Both the position numbers and the translations under genes were made by a program. Positions 32,000 to 44,277 of a stretch of 64,000 bases of DNA are shown here, piece after piece. This stretch comes from Yamagishiella unicocca. Its lineage: Eukaryota; Chlorophyta; Chlorophyceae; Chlamydomonadales; Volvocaceae. Where the stretch lies: positions 992,001-1,056,000 of the forward strand of contig BDSL01000021.1 of assembly GCA_003116995.1 (NCBI GenBank), read 5' to 3'. Position 1 is the first letter of the stretch; each line of letters starts with the position of its first letter. The notes under the pieces were generated by a model. The model was not told the DNA's origin. It was given only the letters and a program-made list of their open reading frames with translations, and made no database searches.

Positions 32000-33675
32000 T
32001 AGGCTTTGCGGTATACTTGACCCTAAAAATATCTTTCATAAATAAATATTTTTTACATTGCAGCGCCTTCTTAAAACCTGCAAGCACTCGGTGTGACTTG
32101 GTAGCTTAGCAACTAACGCCTTACAACTCCATGCACCTGCAGGAACCCAGTATTCAGGCCATTCCCAGGACGTAACACACTTCATGAAGTATTGTATTTG
32201 CGCCGCTGCCCCACGCAGGTTAGTGTGCGGCACGATCTGGCCGTCAATACGGCAACGCGCTGTACCCAAGCACCCCAACGTCTAAATCCGGACCGTCGCT
32301 AGCCCAAAAGTGGCCCTTTCCAGTGTGCGTCGGAGTTTCAGGGTTTTAACGTCTGCGTGCGCTTCGGTGGCCTACCGCAACGTACAGGCACAGCGCATAG
32401 GCAGGGCCCTACAGAGGCAACGACAGTGTACGGCACATAACGTCCACTCAGCGTGTGCTGATACGCAGGGTGGGCCGCACTGGTTTGGCAACGCCTTGCA
32501 CCGACCTGTTGCTTCGCACGACACACGCCCTGAGCGCCCTATCCCAGTACACCACAGTGCAGCGCATCCAGCCTGGTACGACGATTATGCCTCCGTCGAA
32601 AGTGCCAGTCTCTGAGGCCTGCCCTTGACAGGTCCCACTACCGTTAGATCTTAGGTGCCTTGCCTCACAGAAGTCACGAGGACTCCAGATCAGCCCTCGC
32701 CCCTGGGCATAACGGCCCCGATCAGTACCGGTTCGTCACACAAGCGCAAGCCACCCCGCCTCGTTGCGCAGACCGCTGTATTCGCCTCCACCGCCAGCAG
32801 CAGCTTGCGATAGAGGTACGAGGACGTCTTGCCCAGGGGAGCGTTGCAGGCTGCGCTCAGAGGCAAGATGCACCCATCTGGGCCACTGCAACCAGGCGCC
32901 TCAGTGGCACGTTTGAATGCCTGGGAGCTTCCAGGCTTTCCACGCATACCTTGCTTCGTCCTGTGGGATGGCTCCGCTGGCCTCCTCGCGACCTTTCCAC
33001 TTACAGTGACAGGTCGAGAAGAAAACTCAAGGTGCAGATATCGAGTCCTCGACTCAGCTCGTACGACGATCTCGTTTGATTGATTACACTCGCACGCGGG
33101 CGCGTGTGTATTACTCGCCCGCCCGCCCCCGCCTGCCTGCCTGCCCGGCCCCCTCTTGAGGGCCCCCCAGGTTTACTCTCGACCCCAGCCGCCCATCCTT
33201 TGATTAGTCATGGCGCAAGAGTCGCATGCACTTGCTGTATCTGCTCGTCTGCTCGCTCAACTCGGTGTGCCGGGGAACACACAGTCCAGCTTGAACCTCC
33301 ATTCACTCGTCACCCCCACACGTGGGTCCTCAACATGTATCCGGTATCGTCTGTCGCATCAGTGCCGTGGTCTGCTTTTCTCCTCGTAGCCTCCAAACTA
33401 ACGTCAGGCTGGAGCTCAGCCCATCCCCACCCCGGAGCGACCCCGCAAAGGGAGGGGCTTATATCAGCTAACGCCCCCCTTCGCCCCAGACCCAGCTCCT
33501 TCCCCCCCACACCCCGTCCAATCAATGCAAGCAATACCACCACAGCTCCAACCCATCCCCCACGTCGTCACATCCGCTCGGTCTGAACACCATGGCCTCA
33601 AGATCTTCGCGTGCGGGCGCTGCCCCCAGCGCAGCGCCTACTCGTCCTCCTCCTGCGCTGCCTCCAGCGCGGCAC
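32000..33675. other. Intergenic: F-box gene promoter and RSP6 3' UTR
   Basis: No gene supported. TTACA at about 33083-33087 (TGTAA on minus) is a plausible RSP6 polyadenylation signal, giving a ~590-bp 3' UTR. The AT-rich patch near 32020-32060 lies just upstream of the F-box gene start. Confidence 0.4.
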
Positions 33676-36472
33676 CTACTCGTCCTCCTCCTCCTCCGGC
33701 GGCGCGGGCTTTGGCGGCAGCTCGTTACTCTCCAGCAGCGGCTCGGCCCACTGCGCCGCAGGCGGCGGCGGCGGTGCGGGCGCGAAGTCCACCGCCTTTA
33801 GGCCCCAGCCCACGTATAACGACGCGAAGTGGCGGCCCGAGCACGCGCACACCGCCCCCGGCCAGCGGTTGGAGCGCACCCCTGCCACCTGGTTGCGAGT
33901 GGTGACGCTGGAGGAGGCGGCCACGGGGCTCCAGGCGGGCGGCGGCACGTGGTCGCCCGCCCGCACAGCAAGCGGCGCGTCCCTGTCCAGGGTGGTCAGC
34001 GGTGCGGGGCCCTCCTCCATCTCCTCGGTGGTCCAGAAGTTCTGCGCGTGTTTTTTTATTAAGATAGTTGGTAGTTGCACGTTGGTTAGTCAGTTGGTGG
34101 GTAGGGCTAGCGCGGAACAGGGTCATGCAGGTGGCCCCGGATAACGGACAGAGCCACTGGCCACACGTACCCCTTTGCTGCCCCCGCCCGGATCCCCCGG
34201 CGCTTCGCCTTCCGTCCCTCCAACTCCCGACCCCGTGCCGCCGCCGCCGCACCTTCTCCGGCTCCTCCTCCTCATCCGGTGGGTCCCGCTTGAACGCCAC
34301 CGTCCGGCCCTGCACCTTGATGTGCGCGTAGCGGTGGCTCCAGTTGACCGGCAGAGCCATCTCGCGGCCCTTGAGCGGCTCCCACTCGTCGTTCTGGCTT
34401 AGCTCGGCGCTGTCCTCATCCGCCAGGAAGTAACCGCGTGGGCAGCACACGGTGGCGGAGGAGATGCGCGCGATGAGGGTGCGCAGGTAGTTGGCCTCGT
34501 TGCCGGGGAAGGCGGGGTAGGCGGAGACAGGCGCCTCCAGCCGGCCGGTCAGGTAGCGGCGCAGCAGGCGGGAGGATTTGATCTGGTCCGGAGTCACGTA
34601 CGGCAGCTGACTCAGCGGGCCGCCGAGGGTGTTGGACACGAAGTAGACGTAGGCGTTGACTCCCTCGCCGAAGGGTTCGAAGGGCACGTCGCCCTCTGCG
34701 TGAAGCGGGGGATGGCGGAGACGAGATCAGGCGGGGGGCCGAGGTGAGCGCGGGGGTTGGGGCAGGCAACGGATCACGTGATGTTCCAGCGCATGTGCAA
34801 CAACTACCGGCCCGCCCGCGCGCGCGTCTGCTCCCTAGGTGGCTGGCCCCCAAGCCCCCTGCCCTGCCAAGTGAGTAAACTCCTGCACCGCAACCCACTA
34901 GGCTTTGCTGCCCCCTGCCCCACCTGCAAAACCCTAGCACTGCTGCCCCGACCCACATCCCCCGCGTCCGTGCGACGATCACCTCCCGCCCATCAGCATA
35001 CGCCTTCAATTGCCAGTACATGTTTCGAACCCACAAACCAACCAACCAACCACTCATCCCACTGGCTGGTTTGCAACGGTCTCACCCGGCGCCTCCGGCA
35101 TCTCCGGGTTGTCCTTGAGGGTCGTCTCAAATACGTAGTAGTCCGCTTGCATACCGAAGAACTTGCCGAAGAAGCGCACCGTGGCCACACTGCGCTTGGC
35201 GTCCTCGCCTAGCTTCTTCACCGCCAGCATGGCGCCGTACATCTCCACCCGCCCAACCCCCAGGCCCAGCGCGTCAAACAAGTTGCCGTCGCCCTCCACA
35301 TCCTCGCACTCAAACTGCAGCGGCAGGAGCAGTGGCGGCAGCGGCAGCTGCTGGAGTCAGCACCTGCGGCGGCCCTCTCTTCGGGTGGCCCCGCATACGT
35401 CACGCACGGTAACCACAGCCATTTGGCGCCCGTTCGGCCCCGCAACCACGATGAGGTTCGACGTGCATGGCTTACCGGCTAGAGGCCTATTCGAGGCTGT
35501 GCGACTAGTGGAGGGGATAGTTGGATGGGCGAGCCGGCAGACGGCAGGAACCCCGGAAGCCACTGCGGCTGTGGCAGGATGCTGCTACCGACCCAGCATA
35601 GGAGGGGCACGTAACACGACGAGGTCCGCCCCATGACTCCCTCAACAATCGGTTGCAAGGTGGACTGCCAAGGACCTCCCTCCTCCTGCCCTGGTACCAA
35701 ATGTATCCTACTCGGTTTCGCTCCTCAGTGCCTACGTACGGGTTTCCTCCCATACCCTCCTCCTTTCTTCGGGGGAAGGAGCTCACCAGTGGCACCTCAC
35801 GCGCCCAAACCCCACATACCAACCCCACTCACGTCGTTGGGCGCATCTGGCTCGATGGGCTCTCCGGTCTCGGGGTCCAATACCTCGGCGGGTTCCCTAC
35901 GGCACGGGAGCACGAGATGCACGCGGGTTGAAACGATGGAAATGCTAAATGCTAACACATAATGTGTTCGTCGAGAGGATGGAACGCCGACACACAAGCG
36001 TGTGTCCGGTTGGGTATGTAGTCCACGCATTTGCGTACGCCCAGCAAACCAGGGTATGGTGCAGCGGTGAGATGCGACACCCTCGGCCGCGCGCGCAAGG
36101 CTGGATTGGGGTAGGGTGGGGGCGCTGGGTGCGAGAGCGAGCGCGTCACCCACCCGAACAAGCTGGCTGCAGCCACCGCCTTGGCCGCCGCTGCTGCGGA
36201 CTGCGTTCAGGAGCGGGCACGAGAGTGAGTTGCAATTGCGGGTGCAAGGGTGGGTAGCTGTGAATGCTCACGGTTGCGGGCACCAGCGGCACGGATATGC
36301 TCGCCGCTGGTGGCGTTGACAGCACTGCCGTCTCCAGCGCCTCCACGGCGTTCACTGGTCGATCCTCAAGCACCTTAGCGAGAGCTGCTGAGATTTCATC
36401 GTACACTGAGTTGCCCTTCGTCGTTTTGACTTTGCGCAAGAAAGACAGTGCCTGGCCCACATCCGCGGCCAT
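33676..36472 (-). CDS. RSP6: Radial spoke head protein, RSP6-like
   Basis: Six exons, 36472-36272, 36200-36154, 35896-35833, 35314-35086, 34695-34253 and 34041-33676, phase-consistent at every junction, giving 449 residues (about 460 in Chlamydomonas). The protein belongs to the RSP4/RSP6 (RSPH4A/6A) family of the axonemal spoke head, which transmits signals from the central pair to dynein. Diagnostic stretches: ALAKVLEDRPVNAVEALE, VATVRFFGKFFGMQADYY, YPAFPGNEANYLRTLIARIS, PVNWSHRYAHIK, AVCACSGRHFASLYVGWG, and a Pro/Glu-rich C terminus. The N-terminal MAADVGQAL matches remembered RSP6 and not RSP4; paralog naming is from memory and should be confirmed. A 47-bp mini-exon (36200-36154) supplies an Ala-rich linker. 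The paralog lies 2.9 kb upstream on the same strand, the tandem arrangement known in Chlamydomonas, here with a CMC4-like gene between them. Confidence 0.92.
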
Positions 36473-37967
36473 GGCGCTAGCCGCGTCAGTTGCTCAATTC
36501 AATAAGTCCAGTAAACACAACAAATAGTTGAATCGGGAAGAAGGGCAAAGTAAGACACCGTGCAAAAGGCCTCGAGCAAAGAATCAACTTAGGACAACAA
36601 AGGTCGTTTCAGTGTCTGCTAGGTGTGCAGCAACTATATAAAGGTTATTACGCAGTAGATACCAGAGCTGTGCTTAAGACGAAAGCATGTCTATTGCCAT
36701 ATAGGTTATCCAAGTTTGTGAGTACCGGTAGGCGAATGATGTTCATCCGGGCCGGCAGGCAGCGGCTCCGTATATTTTCAATAATCCCAAGCCTTACTTA
36801 TTACACAAGCGATTCCACGCCTTGCTTCTTATCATTTCCTCGGTCCCGGCTTGTCGGACCGCACTCACGCAAACGTTTACGGTAGCACGCAACGCAAGTA
36901 CACAACTGTGTGCCCCCTAAATATTGGTGTTAGTGTTGATGTCTGTGCGTGGCGAAGATTTAGCGGTCAACTGTTAAAGGCGGTCAAGCTCCGGGACTCG
37001 CGACGCGGTGGGTTATGGAATCGCCACGCGCCACGATGCTTGGCAAGGTAAAGCCAGGCTGAAATATCAGTGAAAGACCACAGTCTCCGTCGCAGACGCG
37101 GATGTGAGATGCCGTGAAGCGCCCGTGGAACCTGGCAGGGGGAATGGACATGGGTCCTTCGCCCCAACTTGCCCGCAGTCCCCAGCCGTAGATACGAAGG
37201 CCCAGCGACCAACAGACGCTGCTGGAACACGGAAATAAGTGCTCGCAAAGCGGCGTGCATATTACTGGTACGTTGGTTTCAGGGTTCAGCTTGGGGAACA
37301 TGTGCAGAATCCAGGATGCGACAAAGGCGCCGTGAGGCACACAGAGGCGCTCGGCAAATCCTGTTTGGGCATGTGTGGGAAGCTAGGGCAGCCGGGGAGT
37401 GGAAACCTCCACGGACTTCCAGACTTCCCCTTCTCGGAACCTCTTTCGCTACTCCCCCTCGTACAAAACGGCTAAATGACTTTCGGCACAGTCACGAATC
37501 AACATGATGACCATGCGTTGAGGACACGGGCAGGGCCTGCCGGAGCTGGCATCGAAGAGCTTTTGGAGGCAGGCGAGGCCGGACGTTAGCGGTTGTTGCC
37601 GTTGGCATAGTACGGATTTGCAAACAGCAGGCCCAAATGGTCAGACCTGCACGCGCAGACTAGGCGGACGAAAGAGGAGGGGGCAAACGATGATCATGAT
37701 AACGTAATTAACGTTGGATTGCTTGCCATCGTACCCTGTGTCGTTGCCGTTGTACCCGGTAAGAAGCGGCACAAAAATCTTACTACAAATCCTTCAACTC
37801 CACAACCAAGCTCAATAAGTTGCCGTCGCTATTTCCGACACCAGTTGCTTGACACGACCAAGAACAATATTCGCTGCAGCTACCGGTAATAGCATATCTT
37901 CCTTCTTTGTTGCCTTGATTTTTCGGTCTGGAGGATTGTTCACGGCCTGGATAGAGCATACGGGGCT
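36473..37967. other. Intergenic region between RSP6 and the CMC4-like gene (divergent)
   Basis: No coding region supported; several overlapping frames near 37000-37400 have no family resemblance. It must contain the RSP6 promoter at its left end and the CMC4-like promoter at its right. Confidence 0.4.
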
Positions 37968-38189
37968 ATGAACGGCCGGGATGGGGACGAACCCCCAACG
38001 CGTATGCGCTGCGACTATCAACAGCCGGATCCCAAGTATGCTTGTAAGCTTCTGGCATGTGCCATACAAGATTGCCTGGCCAAGAATGACTACAATCAAC
38101 GGAAATGTGGTAAAGCGATACAGGACCTCGTACAATGTTGTCGAACCCTCCCAGAGCCTTCTGTGCATTGCCAGGGCTTTGGCCTTTAG
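37968..38189 (+). CDS. CMC4: CMC4-like twin-cysteine (Cx9C-type) mitochondrial protein
   Basis: Single-exon frame of 73 residues. The core reads DPKYACKLLACAIQDCL, then CGKAIQDLVQCC, then SVHCQGF, matching in order and spacing the CMC4 (p8-MTCP1) family: a helix with Cys pairs, a second Cys-bearing helix ending in CC, and a final VxCxGF. These small coiled-coil-helix proteins are imported into the mitochondrial intermembrane space and oxidised by MIA40. The family is usually 65-75 residues, so the length is right. An alternative start at the internal Met of RMRCDYQQ (codon 13) would give 61 residues and still keep all cysteines. It converges with RSP4: its TGTAA signal (38668) and RSP4's (38788 on minus) are only ~120 bp apart, so the 3' ends nearly meet. 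Confidence 0.78.
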   Translation: MNGRDGDEPPTRMRCDYQQPDPKYACKLLACAIQDCLAKNDYNQRKCGKAIQDLVQCCRTLPEPSVHCQGFGL

Positions 38190-38667
38190 GTGATGGTAGA
38201 AAGAAGAACCGCTGTTCGATGATGATTGGTAGGTAGAGACGTCGGATCGCTGAAAACCTAAGAAAGCAGCACTAGGAAAACGCTGTGCAAATGGCCTGAG
38301 GACGTTGTGTGCATGCGGCTTGGAGCATGCGCACTTAAAATGCAGGGGGCGCGACGGCCGGTGTGCAGTGGGTGGTTGGAATGAGGTGTTTGGCGCTTTG
38401 CCCTGGGGGCAAGGGCGTCAGGCTTTAAGTTTCGAAATATCGGCAGTGGAGGCAGGTGCTTATCATCGTTCGCATCTGATTACGATGTGCCGCTATCGCA
38501 CGCGTAATGGAACGACAACGGGAATCGAAGGGGATGGTATTTCCCTCTCGCGAGATGGGGCGGAAGGGCACGCTGCCTGGTCAGTCCGTGTCAGTCCGAT
38601 TCGCTCTTCCGTTGTGGGCTTGGTGGTCATGGCATGTGAGCGTGTGCAAGGTATCGCGCGAATGTGT

Positions 38668-38672
38668 GTAAG
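38668..38672 (+). terminator. Candidate TGTAA polyadenylation signal of the CMC4-like gene
   Basis: TGTAA, 479 bp after the stop codon, facing the RSP4 signal at 38788. Confidence 0.55.
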
Positions 38673-38787
38673 GCGTTGTTGCAACGTGCCTCCTTTTTTA
38701 GCAAGACCTGAGATGGCGGACCAAAAGGCTGACGGGACAACGGCTGCAGAACGAGGGCAGGCGAGGCTGGGGATGTCCACACTTTCC

Positions 38788-38792
38788 TTACA
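38788..38792 (-). terminator. Candidate TGTAA polyadenylation signal of RSP4
   Basis: TTACA on the plus strand, about 620 bp after the RSP4 stop; a typical volvocine 3' UTR length. Confidence 0.5.
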
Positions 38793-39411
38793 GGGTTCAC
38801 CATGCAAGGTCTCCACGCCATGCAATACAGGTCCGACATGATGAGATAAGTTGCAAGGCCTGCCAGCGACTGCAGGACGCGCCTTGAGGCGGCCTTGACG
38901 ATACATGAAAGCATCTTCTTTGGGGACGACAGCACTGAGACACCTATCTGTCCGTGCATGGCAACCCTTATCCAGCGCTGCTGCATCCTGGTCAGTAACC
39001 GCAGCAGCACCAGCAGCACCGTTGGCGCTTGTTGCGCGTCCCCAGCACGACTGTGCCCTGTCAAAAAACCTCCGTTTCCAGCCTGCATGTCGCACTTCCT
39101 TCGTACATCAGTGAGTCGGCACACGACACGGTCAGTTCCTCTGCGACGGTTGCTCCGCCTGGTGTGATCCCCCACACACCCGCCGCGCCCCCTCACACCA
39201 GCCCCGCAGTCGTCAGCCTGTAGACAATATCCGGGCCCCACTCCGTCCACCAATCCCGCATCCTCACCCTCACCCGACAAACCCACTGACCCATGCCCTC
39301 CCTAGGCCTGGCCTTCGACCTGCCAGCCCTGTTACCCCCATGCACCTGCTCCCACACGAGCCACACCAACTCCCGGCCCCACAGCTCGACGCAGCACGGG
39401 GGCGTTCCCCT

Positions 39412-42400
39412 CTAATCCTCCTCCTCCTCCTCTTCCGGCGGCGGGGGCGCCGGCTTGAGCTCCAGCTCCTGCGTCTCCACCGCTGCCCACTCAAACTCCG
39501 CTGCAACGGGCGGCGGCGGCAGCGGCACGAACGGCGCGTTCTTGATGCCCCAGCCCACGTAGCAGCACGTCCACTCGCCCTCGCGGGCGCCGCACACCGC
39601 CCCTGGCCAGACGAGGCTGCGCAGCCCGCCCGCCTGCTTCTTGACAGCTTCCGAGGCGGAGCTGTAGATGGGCGTCCATGCCGGCTGCTCGCCAGGCAGC
39701 TGGGCGTCCTCCTCCAGGGAGGCCAGGATGTCGGGACCCTCCTGCGGTTTCGGAGGCAGGAGGGTGAGAGTTACGGTGTATCCACGCGGATGGGCGATGC
39801 TATCATCTAAGGGGTACGGCCGGTGGCTGCCTGTCACGTTGCGCCACCTTCCCGTCCCGCGCGCGGCCTGGTGCCCGTACCTCGAGCTCGTCTTCGTTGT
39901 AAAACTCGTCCTCGTCGGCGTCCTCGGGCAGCTCGCGCTTGTGTACCTCGCAGCGCCCCTGGGACTTGAGGTGCGGCCGCCTGAGGAGGAGGAGGAGGTG
40001 GAAGCACCGCCACGGCAAGGCGGAGCGGTCAACTCTCCCGGGAAATTCACGTGTAAGGCGCAGCGGAATACGCCACAGCGGAAAACGCCACAGCGGAAAA
40101 CGCCAGCGCCCTCACAGGGCAGCTTCCCTTGCTCCCTGGGCCTACCAGGGTTACGGTAGCTGCCCCCATGTACCCCTCTCGCCTGCCACTTACGCGTGCA
40201 CCCAGGTGGACGGTACCGCCATCTCGCGCCCGGGCTGCGGCTCCCAGTCCTCCGCCCGCTCCAGCTCCCCGGTCTCGTCGTTGAGCGAAAACAGGTCGGT
40301 GGGCGCCACCACCGTGGCCGAGCCAATGCGCGCGATGAGGCTGCGCAGGTAGTTGGCTTCGTTGCCGGGGAAGGCTGGGTAGGTGGAGACGTGCGACGTG
40401 AGGCGGCCGGTCAGGAGCTTCTTGATGCGCCGGGAGGCCTTCACCTGCGACGGCGTGACGTCAGGTAGCCGTGTGAGGGGGCCGCCCAGCGCGCTGCAAA
40501 CGAGGTAGGTGTACTTGTTGGCGCCGGTGCCGGGCGCCTCGGAGGGGACCTCGGGCGCCGCGGTGGCGGAAGGGGCTGCGCGCCGTTACCCGGCGCAGCA
40601 TGAGAGGGTCGATTGGGAGGGAGAGGGGGAGGTGAGGCCAGACAACCGGGTGTAATGGCCTGGAGGGCTGGTGAGCATTCATTGACAATGACGGAAGCAC
40701 CGGCGCTGGCGTTCGCTGCCTCCGCCTTGCACACAGTCCGCGCGCTTCATTGACAACATACCACAACGGTAAGTGGCGCCGTTACTGCCAAACACAGAAC
40801 ATATGGCGGCGTATGCAGTCACTTCGCTATCCATTTTTTCCGGAGCTTGCTGCTAGCTGCCTGGCGCAGCCCCACGTTCCCTTCGCCGCATGTCCAGTTT
40901 CCCGAGGCCCCCCTCCTCACCTTGACCCTCCTGCGGCGGCGTCGCCGCCTCCGCCTGTGGCGCCGCCTCCTGCGGCTTCTTGAAGGCCAACTCAAACACG
41001 TAGTAGTCGGCGTACAACCCCATGAACTTGCCGAAGAAACGCACGGTGCGGACCGCCAGCTTGGGGTCTTCGCCTATGCGCTTGGCCGCCATCGCCAGGT
41101 TGGCGCCCATCTCGCGGCCCAGCCCCACGCCAAGGCAGTCCAGCACCATAGCAGCGCCGCTCATGTTTTCGCACTCGTACTGCAGCGATTAGGGTCGAAG
41201 AAGCAATGCCAGGGCTGCGTTGCTGACGCAGTAACGACTGCCCGCTGGCCGTCACCACCAACAACAACACCACATGACCCCCCGCTGCTAGGGAGCTCCT
41301 GCCCCAACCCAGCCCAGCTGCCGGCACAGGACGTCGTCGCTACGCTTGTAACCTCCTCCCGCGCGAACCCTCATCGCCAGTTCTCCCCACTGTCAAGAGA
41401 GCAGGCACAGGTGTAAAGACGTTTCCCAGATGTTCCCTGTCTGCAACGAAGCAGAGGTCCGGAACATTCGGCGGTTCCAGCACAGCCGGCCCAGCGGAAG
41501 CCCCCTCACCCTCAGCACACATGGTGCTGCTAGCCTGGCTTCACCCAACGTCTCAAGGGCTTACAAACACCCGCTGTTTACTCTCCACGCACGCCTCCCT
41601 TCCCCAGCGCCCGTACTTCTAGCTCCGCCTCTGGGCTTACGTCATTCGGCGGGTCAGCGGCGTATGGCTCCCCGGTCTGCGGGTTGATGGGAAGCTCGGG
41701 ATCCCTGCGAGTTTGCAGTCATGGTAGGGAGGTGGGCGTCAGTTCGCGTCCTGCGTTTTCGCATGTACGGGAAGCACGAACCGCCGGGCGCACGTGTCCC
41801 CTCCAGTGAGCCTGCACAAGCAGCAGCCCTTCCGACACCGCAACCCAGATGGCGGGAATGTGCCAATAGCGTCGCTGGCTGCCCGCACGGCCGTGGGTGT
41901 GTGCCTCGTAGCCTAGAGCCCATAGCCCCCCGCCATGCTGCTCATCCTCCTGGTTCCCAGTTCCCACAAGAGGTTGCTTTCCCGCATACGGCCAGCGCGC
42001 GTCAACGCACACCAGCGCCGCCCATACTTCCTGCTGCGCTTCGAGCGTCGCCGCCAGGGCTAAGGACACGCACTTGGCCTGTCGGACTGGACGGCCATCG
42101 TGCGAGAGCGGCGCGCTGCCTTTTCCTTTCCCTCGCCACCCCCATGCCTGGCGCCACGACGCGCCGTCTAAATAGATGTGCTTTTACCCGAGCCGTCCCA
42201 GCTTTCTCCGTACATGTGGCTAACGTCCTGCATGCTGCTGTGGCGCGCTGTCCCTCCCTTCACCGACCCCGCCGACAGGCCTGCCCGGCCAGGGTCCTAC
42301 CCACCCAAACAGGCTGACGGCAGCTGTCGTCTGCGTGGCATCTGGCACAACCTGAGAAAGGAGGCCGACGGACGGGAAGTTGGGTATTTATTAGTGTGCT

Positions 42401-42965
42401 GGTAAAGGATGGAGCGTCGTGTACCACATGGGCTGCCATGACGTAAGGTTACGGCAACCAGTACAACCCGCAGCAATCCCTTGCTACAGACACCCGTCCC
42501 CCTTGCCAGCTGTTATGTTCTGAACTCCGGTTACCCGCCCCCACTAACGGTGGACCCCGCCACGATGCAGAGGCTGATCTGCCACGCACCGGAATGGGCA
42601 CCAACGGTGACGACTCCTTGGCATCGAAAGTTGATTTTTTGACAAGCAGCGACGCCTCCAGCAAGTCAACAGCCTTGGAGGGCTGGTCTTCAAGTACCTG
42701 CATTTTGTTGATACCAGCTATTTTCACGGCTTCATAAACGTAACCGTGGAGGCTTTTTGTTTTCTCGCCAGGCACTGACGTATGGGACGCGGCGAGACGA
42801 AAATGACATGCTTTGCTAACTGGCTCCATATAGGCATCCTCTCGTTGCCTGCTATCGCACCTTGTTAACAAGCTTTACTAAATGGTCATACATTGATGTC
42901 CCATCGTTCGGGGAGTGGACCTGAAGATAGGCCAGCGCCTGCGCGACGCCGTCCACGGCCGCCAT
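39412..42965 (-). CDS. RSP4: Radial spoke head protein, RSP4-like
   Basis: Eight exons, 42965-42861, 42697-42590, 42330-42305, 41704-41641, 41179-40921, 40575-40194, 39980-39881 and 39741-39412, all phase-consistent, giving 457 residues (465 in Chlamydomonas). Diagnostic stretches: ALAYLQVHSPNDGTSMYDH, KSTFDAKESSPLVPIP, GDPELPINPQTGEPY, CLGVGLGREMGANLAMAAK, VRTVRFFGKFMGLYADYYV, YPAFPGNEANYLRSLIARIG, HLKSQGRCEVHKREL, WTCCYVGWGIKNAPF, with a Pro/Glu-rich C-terminal tail. A 26-bp mini-exon (42330-42305) encodes the short linker before GDPELP and is required for phase; the corresponding RSP6 exon is 47 bp. With RSP6 it would form the paired heads of the spoke. The upstream neighbour PGR5 is divergent. 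The exon layout matches RSP6 at homologous junctions, as expected of a tandem duplication; RSP4 has two extra introns in its 3' half. Confidence 0.93.
40060..40104. repeat. 15-bp tandem repeat in an RSP4 intron
   Basis: Three copies of CACAGCGGAAAACGC (the first diverged) within the intron 40193-39981. Confidence 0.85.
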
Positions 42966-43493
42966 CGCACTACGCCTTCGACTATAATACTTTTTAAATT
43001 ATACAAATTGCGCTTTTCCGTCTTTACACGTTCAGAGTTCCAGCGGCAAAGACCGTAAGTATATGAAGTATCCTTAAGGCACACGGTATTCAACTAAAAT
43101 CGGGTGATTGCCCACGCAGTAATCTAGGCTTGCTGCGATTGAGTTCACCAGTGCTGGACTTCGAATACGACATACACGTACGGCGTATTGGAGTATGCAT
43201 CCGACTCCCCAAGCCTTTGGGCGTCAAGGACAGCGTTCCGATGCAGGTTAATCCTGCGTACAGCCGAACGGTTGTTAACACAGCTAGGGAGGACATCCCA
43301 TGCATCCCTCCCTGGAGAGCCGATGTCTGGCTACGCGTGGTAGTAGTTGTATGTGTTCGCGACTAATAGCATACAACCCACCGAAGTCTTCTATTACCTT
43401 CATCACATCAGATCTTGCAATCACACTTGCCTGCATCATCTCCTTGGTCAGCGACAGGGATAACTTTCTACTCACACAGAAAGCACCTCAAAA
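42966..43493. promoter_or_regulatory. Divergent upstream region shared by RSP4 (-) and PGR5 (+)
   Basis: 528 bp between the two start codons. It must hold both promoters and 5' leaders. I see no clear TATA box; an AT-rich patch (TATAATACTTTTTAAATTA) near 42983-43001 lies close to the RSP4 start. Confidence 0.6.
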
Positions 43494-44277
43494 ATGCTGG
43501 CAACCAGGCGCAACGCTGTCCAGGTTCGCGCCTCGAGCAGCGCTGCTATTTCAATGAGCCGCACTGCTGCTCGCTCGATGGCCGTATCGTCTCGAGTCGC
43601 CCTGTCGTCTTGGGACGACTCGCGGCAAATGGCGTCGTCGCTCACTCAGTCGGCTCCTAAGCTACAACAGACTGCCAGTGAGTTACTAACTTTGTTTTCT
43701 TGGTGGTAACTGGTGGAAAGTCTGCATTGGGCACCTACGCACTGTCTGCGTTGATTGCTAATTGGCGACTCCTCCTACACCAATCCTACCCACAGACGCC
43801 CCTCGCCGCAAGCCGGTGACCATGATGGGCAACAAAGCCACTACTGGTCCGTTCGCGCCCCTTGTGGTGGTCGTCCGCGGTGCGGTCGGCGAGAAGTCCT
43901 TCAACAATATCCGCGGCAAGGCTATTTCGCTTCACTCGCAGGGTACGTTCGCAGTTGGTCCTCTTTGTTGTAACCCTTGTCGTTATGAGTGGTCGTATGC
44001 TTGGTGCGAAGAGGGACCGCAGAAGGGTTAAAAGCGACTGACCGATTGAAATGAGATTGCGAGCCACGCTCCCTGATGGACATGGCAGCAGAATTGCGCT
44101 TCAATCGCTAGTGTGTTCCATTCATTTCTGTGCTGATTTGTTTCTCTTCTTGCGTGTCGGCTTGTCACTGCAGTGATCAAGGATTTCTGCAAGCTACTTG
44201 GTGTCGACAACAAGCAGGTGCAGGGCGTTATCCGCCTCGCCAAGAAGAACGGCGAGTGGCTTGGCTTCCTGGCGTAA
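43494..44277 (+). CDS. PGR5: PGR5, thylakoid cyclic electron flow protein
   Basis: Three exons, 43494-43677, 43796-43942 and 44174-44277, phases 1 and 1, giving 144 residues. The N-terminal ~60 residues are rich in Ala, Ser and Arg (MLATRRNAVQVRASSSAA), a typical algal chloroplast transit peptide. The mature part contains FAPLVVVVRGAVGEKSF, NNIRGKAISLHSQ and LGVDNKQVQGVIRLAKKNGEW ending GFLA, which matches land-plant and Chlamydomonas PGR5 nearly residue for residue. PGR5 works with PGRL1 in ferredoxin-dependent cyclic electron flow around photosystem I and in building the proton gradient. The length agrees with the family (about 130 residues). A TGTAA signal lies at 44915-44919, ~640 bp after the stop. 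It is divergent from RSP4 and convergent with the SERCA gene. Confidence 0.95.

Larger units (their letters stand above)
38190..39411. other. Convergent 3' region of the CMC4-like gene and RSP4
   Basis: No additional gene supported. It holds the two 3' UTRs, each 500-600 bp, with their polyadenylation signals. Confidence 0.5.

Noticed and set aside
33725..34687. 320-residue uninterrupted frame as a separate gene
   Set aside because: It is RSP6 exon 5 read through its intron into another frame; splicing restores the RSP family sequence.
39668..40352. Plus-strand frames over RSP4
   Set aside because: They are antisense to RSP4 exons 6-8 and show the Leu/Arg-rich shadow of Glu/Ala-rich coding sequence.
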